From: Benincasa hispida
Taxonomy: Eukaryota; Streptophyta; Magnoliopsida; Cucurbitales; Cucurbitaceae
Length of the DNA stretch: 64,000 nt
NCBI RefSeq assembly: GCF_009727055.1
Contig: NC_052350.1
Span: 32,544,022 to 32,608,021, forward strand
Direction of reading: 5' to 3'
Positions within the stretch are counted from its first letter, which is position 1, and every line of letters begins with the position of its first letter. The notes beneath the pieces are model-generated. The model ran no database searches and was not told where the DNA came from. It saw only the letters and a program-made list of their open reading frames with translations. The position numbers were made by a program, and so were the translations under genes. Below, in pieces: positions 59,280 to 64,000 of this stretch.

Positions 59280-62200
59280 CTCCTCCTCAAGTAGAACCAT
59301 ATGTACCTAAAGCACCATTCCCTAGTAGATTAGCAAGGCCTAAGGTAGAAGATGCTGATTTAGAGCTTATTGAGATGTTAAAAAAGGTACAAATCAACAT
59401 CCATTCGCTCAATGCTATTCAACAAATATCCAAGTATGCTAAAGTTTTAAAAGATTTGTGTACTAAGAGAAGAAAAGGGAAAGAAGAGGAGAGAGTAATG
59501 GTTAGTAAAAATATGTTTGATCTATTAAAGAAAGACATGTCTAAAAAAATAGAGATATGGGAATGTTTACCTTGTCATGCAAAATAGGAGATAGAATTAT
59601 TACTCATGCTATGCTAGATTTAGGTGTTTCAATAAATGATATGACTTACCATGTTTATGAAGACCTAAAATTGAATGGCCTACAAAAAACTAATGTTTGC
59701 ATACAATTAACTGATAGGTCATACATACAACCTCTAGGCATAGTTGAGGATGTCTTGTTAAGAGTTGGCGAATGAAGTTTTCCTGTTGATTTTTACATCT
59801 TGAAAATGGATGAACCTTACACTACATCTTTTTCTAATATTTTACTTGGAAGACCTTTCATAAAAACTGCAAAAACTAGAATTGATGTAGATAAGGGGTC
59901 TTTATCGGTAGAATTTAATGGAGAAGTAAAGTCTTTCAATATATATGATGCCATGAAATTTTCTGAGGAGTATTTGTCTCTTTGCTCCATAGATACATGT
60001 AATATTTTTGATGAATTTTTGTTAACTATTGATGAAAATTTTGACTGTTTGGTTACCTCCTCTATTGATCTTGATGATGACGACTCTTCAATTGATTCTT
60101 TGTCTACTTCTAATGATTTTGACTTGAATGTTAATTCTTTTAATAAGGATATTGATGTATCTCAGGTACAAAAGATCGAGCTTAAGGCTTGCTTCACACC
60201 TTAAGTATGTCTTCCTTGGAGATGAAAAAGCCTTTCCGATTATCATTTCTAAAGAACTCACGTCTTCTCAAGAATGCATATTAGGAAAACATTGAAGATC
60301 TATAAAAAAAGAAATCGGTTGGACTTTGGATGATATCAAGGGAATAAGCTCTTCCTTCTGTATGCATAGTATTGTTCTAGAAGGTGGAGCCAAGGTCATC
60401 GTCCAACCTCAAGGAATACTTAATCCAAGGATGAATGAAATAGTTCATAAGGAAATCATCAAATTCCTTGAAGCCGGAATCCAGTTTCAGATAGCCAGTG
60501 GGTAAATCCACTACATGTGGTACCAAAGAAAACCAGAATGGCCATTGTAAGAAATGATAAAGGTGAGATGATTGTAATGAGAGTACAAAATGGTTAGAGA
60601 ATGTGCATAGATTTCAGAAAGCTACACGAGGTAACAAAAAATGATCACTTTTCTATTCCTTTCATTGACCAAATGGTTGAACAGCTCATCGGGAAACTGT
60701 ATTTTTGTTTTCTCGATGGATTTTTAGGATTCTATCAAATACCAATAATACAAGAAGATCAAGAAAAGACCACATTTACATGCATTTATGGTACATATGT
60801 GTTTAGGAGAATGCCATTTGGGCTATGCAATGCCCTAGGTATGTTTCAACGATGTATGATGAGTATTTTCTCCGACTACGTAGAGAAGTGCATATAAATT
60901 TTCATGGATGATTTCACTATGTATAGTAATTCTTTTGAAGATTGTTTACATAATGTGAGTTTGAATTTAAAAAGACGCATAGAAACAAATTTAGTTCCAA
61001 ATTATGAAAAAGGTCACTTTATGGCTTCTCATGGAATTGTTTTAGGACATCTTGTGTCATGAAAAGACATAGAGGTAGATAAAGCAAAAATAAATGTCAT
61101 TGTTAACTTTCCCTATCCTAAAAATATTGGGAAAGTGTGCTCTTTTCTTGGTAGTGCAAGATTCTACAGGTGGTTCATTAAAGACTTTTCCAAAATTGCA
61201 CTCCCTTTGTCTAGCCTACTTCAGAAAGATGCCATATTTGATTTCAACGATGAATGCAAGGAAGCCTTTGATAACCTTAAAGAGAAGTTGACTTCAACTC
61301 CAATCCTCCAACCACCCAGATGGGACTTGCCATTCGAGATCATGTGCGATCCTAGCAACCTAGCAGTTGGAGCAGTATTGAGACAAAGTTGACAAGAAGT
61401 GCTATATTATTTGTTTCACATCGAGAACTCTCAACTCATCTTAAATCAATTATTCCACCATAGAAAAGGAATTTCTTTCTATTCTTTTTGCTTTAAATAA
61501 ATTTAGATATTATATACTTGGGTTTTCAATCATTGTTTACATTGACCATGTCACTCTTAGGTACCTTATCGCGAAGAAAGAATCCAAACTCAGACTCATA
61601 AGATGGATCCTTCTTTTACAAGAGTTCGACTTGACCATCAAAGATAGAAAAGGATAAGGGAATTCAGTACGCGACCACCTAAGCCGAATCCTGCAAGAAG
61701 GGGAGTTAATTCCAATTAGAGAAGACTTTTCTGATGAACACCTTTTTAAGGTATCTACTTTCCTACCATGGTACATCGACATGGTAAATTACCTTGTGAC
61801 TGGTAAGTTTCACTTTAACATATCTTCATCTAGAAAGTCTAAACTCAAAAGTGACTCTAAATACTTTATATGGGATCCTCCTATTTTATGAATTTTGTTC
61901 AGATAAAATAATTCGGAGATGTGTTCCCGACGAAGAGTTTAAGTCAGTTTTGTCATTTTGTCATGAGCATGCATGCGAAGGTCATTTTAGTCCAAAACAA
62001 ACTGCTAAAAAATTTTTAGACTCAAGACTATTTTGGAATTATTTGTTTGTCGACTCTTATGCATATTGCAAATCTTGTGATAAATGTAAAAAATTTGGAT
62101 CTTTGTCAAAAAGAAATAAAATGCCACTTAACTCAATTCTTGTATGTGAAATATTTGATGTTTGGGGCTTAGATTTCATGGGCTCATTCCCTTCTTTGTT

Positions 62201-62960
62201 TGGCTATCTATACATTTTGCTTGCAGTTAATTATGTTTCCAAGTGGGTTGAGACAATTCTCACTAGAACAAATGATTCTTCTATTGTTTCAAAATTTCTC
62301 AAAAATAACATCTTTTGTAGATTTGGAATTCCTAGAGCCATTATAAGCGACTAAGGAACATATTTTTGCAATAGAACCATAGAGGCATTATTGAGGAAAT
62401 ATGGAGTGCACCACTGAGTTGCAGTCCCGTGTCATCCTTAAACAAATGGCCAAGCAGAAATTTCCAATTGAGAAGTGAAAAGCATTCTAGGAAAGACAGA
62501 CAACATGAAAAGAAAAGATTGGAGCTCCCAGTTTAATGATGCACTTTGGGCTTATAAAACCACTTTTAAGACACCTATAGGAATAACCCCGTATAGAATT
62601 GTATATGATAAAGTGTGCCATCTTCCTGTAGAGGTTGAACACAAGGCATATTAAGCGGTAAAACAATGTAATTTGAATCTAGCTCAAGCTGAAGAAGAAT
62701 TACTTTTAGAATTGCAACAGTTAGAAGAATTGAGACGTAATGCTTATGAAAGCTCCAAGATTTATAAAGAGAAAACCAAATTTGTTCATGATAAAGATTT
62801 GATAAGAAAGGACTTCAAAATAGGACAAAAAGTATTGCTTTACAATTCCAAATTACAATTGATGCCTGAAAAACTTAAGTCCAGATGATTAGGTCCTTTT
62901 GACATTACTAATGTTTTCTCTTATGGTGCAGTTGAAATGAAAAGTTTTGAAACATGAAAT
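59280..62960 (+). pseudogene. gypsy pol pseudogene (protease-RT-RNase H-integrase)
   Basis: Protease at 59557-59775 (MLDLGVSIND) and 59800-60204 (ILLGRPFIKTAKTRID). RT at 60601-61390: MCIDFRKL, FRRMPFGLCNA, and FMDDF at about 60900 just after a TAA; the connection region is SFLGSARFYRWFIKDFSK. The RNase H stretch at 61390-61700 has stops. Integrase at 61851-62470: H-H-C-C finger (CHEHACEGHF ... CKSCDKC), WGLDFMGSFP, IISD before a TAA, NGQAEISN. The C-terminal part is at 62673-62888. At least ten breaks are visible. Confidence 0.88.
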
Positions 62961-63244
62961 AATTTCAACGTGAACGGACATAGACTTAAAGTTTACAACG
63001 AAGGGCATGTAAACTAAGTCCAATTAGACTTGCGTTTAACTAATCTCTCGTACATGTGATCTCCCTCTTCACCAACGTCAAGCAAGCGACGCTAAAAATC
63101 TGCAACAACAGGACATATTTTTTTTTTCTTTTCATTTTTCATTTTGTTCTTCTCCTTTTTCTTTTCCATTTTTTTCTTTTAGCATTTCAAATAAAAAATA
63201 ATAGTAATTGATTCTTCCTTTTCTTTGTAGGTCATCTCAAAAAA

Positions 63245-63282
<38 letters not shown>

Positions 63283-63420
63283 CAAAACAAAAACAAGGAA
63301 TTCTCTCAAAAGCAAAAGAATGAGCAATCCCAAAAACCAGGGAAGTTCCTCTCTATATCCCTTACTTTTTGTTTTTGAACATATTTACATATTTTAAAAA
63401 TTGAGGACAATGTTCAATCT
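62961..63420 (+). other. gypsy 3' untranslated stretch with homopolymer tracts
   Basis: T-rich (63118-63180) and A/AAAAG-rich (63238-63296) low-complexity DNA between the pol end and the polypurine tract. No ORF. Confidence 0.65.
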
Positions 63421-63440
63421 TTAAGTTGAGGGTGAGAAAC
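63421..63440 (+). other. gypsy polypurine tract
   Basis: TTAAGTTGAGGGTGAGAAAC follows TTGAGGACAATGTTCAATCT, a pairing seen before the 3' LTR in plant Athila-type elements. Confidence 0.65.
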
Positions 63441-64000
63441 ATTGCATGTTTTTGACATTCTTTAATTAAATTTTTAGTTTAGAAAAATGAGCCTTACTAA
63501 AATTTTTGCTCTATGATATATAATAATGCATGTCTGGGACCCTTGAGCATCTGAGCTCGGGTTAGATTTAGATTTTATAATTTTGATATTTTGATATCTT
63601 GATTAGATTTTGTGACTCTGATTTAACATGTCTTGATATATTTGAGACTCTAATACATTTTGATAGCATAACTTTGATTCTCTGAGATCATAACCATTGA
63701 CTTCTTAATGCTCCAAAAGATCATTCTTTGACTCATTACTCATTTTGCTTTGAATGAATAAATACATGAATGATTGAATGCATGAAAACACACAATAAAA
63801 GAATCACATTCATTTTATTTTATGCATCATTTGATTTTCATAATCATTTCTTTCTTATCAATGAAATTTTAATGACAAACTCTTTTTAGTAAAGATACAA
63901 ACAAAATTTTAGACTTCTTAAAATTTTCTAATAAAATTTTGAAACCATTTTTTAAAAGAAAAATTCTTTTCCTTTTAATTTCATAAAAAATAAAATACTT
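63441..64000. other. AT-rich DNA after the gypsy polypurine tract
   Basis: It should be the 3' LTR or an extra 3' region, but no clear TG start, and no similarity to the LTR at 54963, was found. It contains repeated TTGATATxTTGA and GATTTTG phrases. No gene is visible. Confidence 0.45.

Larger units (their letters stand above)
58441..63440 (+). mobile_element. Ty3/gypsy element, Athila-type, decayed; 5' end cut
   Basis: Gag C-terminal part, protease, RT, RNase H, integrase and polypurine tract follow in gypsy order. The 5' LTR and most of gag are lost at the join with copia at about 58430-58441. The protease D-L-G motif fits Athila-like elements, and the TTGAGGACAATGTTCAAT text before the polypurine tract occurs in several plant gypsy lineages. 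Stops in every domain show it is dead. Confidence 0.88.

Overview
This window is nuclear DNA from a flowering plant, almost certainly a dicot. It has an intron-rich Dicer-like gene with consistent GT-AG splicing, AT-rich spacers, Ty1/copia and Ty3/gypsy elements, and an endogenous plant pararetrovirus. A cucurbit is my guess from the general look of the repeats; the sequence itself does not prove it. I see one real cellular gene. Most of the rest is transposable-element and viral sequence, much of it nested.

Layout. 1-2872: right part of a decayed copia element on the plus strand. 3403-21074: minus-strand DICER-LIKE 2 (DCL2), of which 16 exons can be joined without a stop or frameshift (873 codons: helicase, Dicer-dimerisation domain, PAZ). 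The RNase III exons are not in the window. Intron 11 (8.7 kb) holds a full-length copia element (7022-12463, 5-bp target duplication GTAAT) and a small gypsy LTR/gag fragment. 21075-22075: DCL2 leader and upstream DNA. 22076-30191: one degenerate copy of a Caulimoviridae genome (florendovirus-like, minus strand), with ~390-bp terminal direct repeats, an initiator-tRNA-Met primer site and a 63-bp inverted repeat at its right end. 30192-34204: AT-rich spacer with MITE-like repeats.

34205-58430: a deep nest of retroelements. An old minus-strand copia pol gene lies at the bottom (pieces at 57190-58430, 45672-45790 and 40905-41516). Into it inserted an 11.4-kb LTR element without coding capacity (45796-57184, perfect duplication AAGTG) and, separately, a solo LTR (41517-45671). 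Each was hit again: gypsy solo LTR 41981-44288 (duplication GGATT), solo LTR 48350-50410 (AGGTT), and an LTR-PBS mini-element 54963-56914 (GTATT). 58441-63440: a decayed plus-strand gypsy gag-pol of the Athila type, ending in a polypurine tract.

How the parts relate. DCL2 makes 22-nt small RNAs and acts in antiviral and transposon silencing. Here it carries a copia element in one intron, has another copia fragment where its RNase III exons should follow, and sits about 1 kb from an endogenous pararetrovirus in the same orientation. Whether this is more than coincidence cannot be read from the sequence. All exon joins and duplications were found by eye; no alignment or database search was run.
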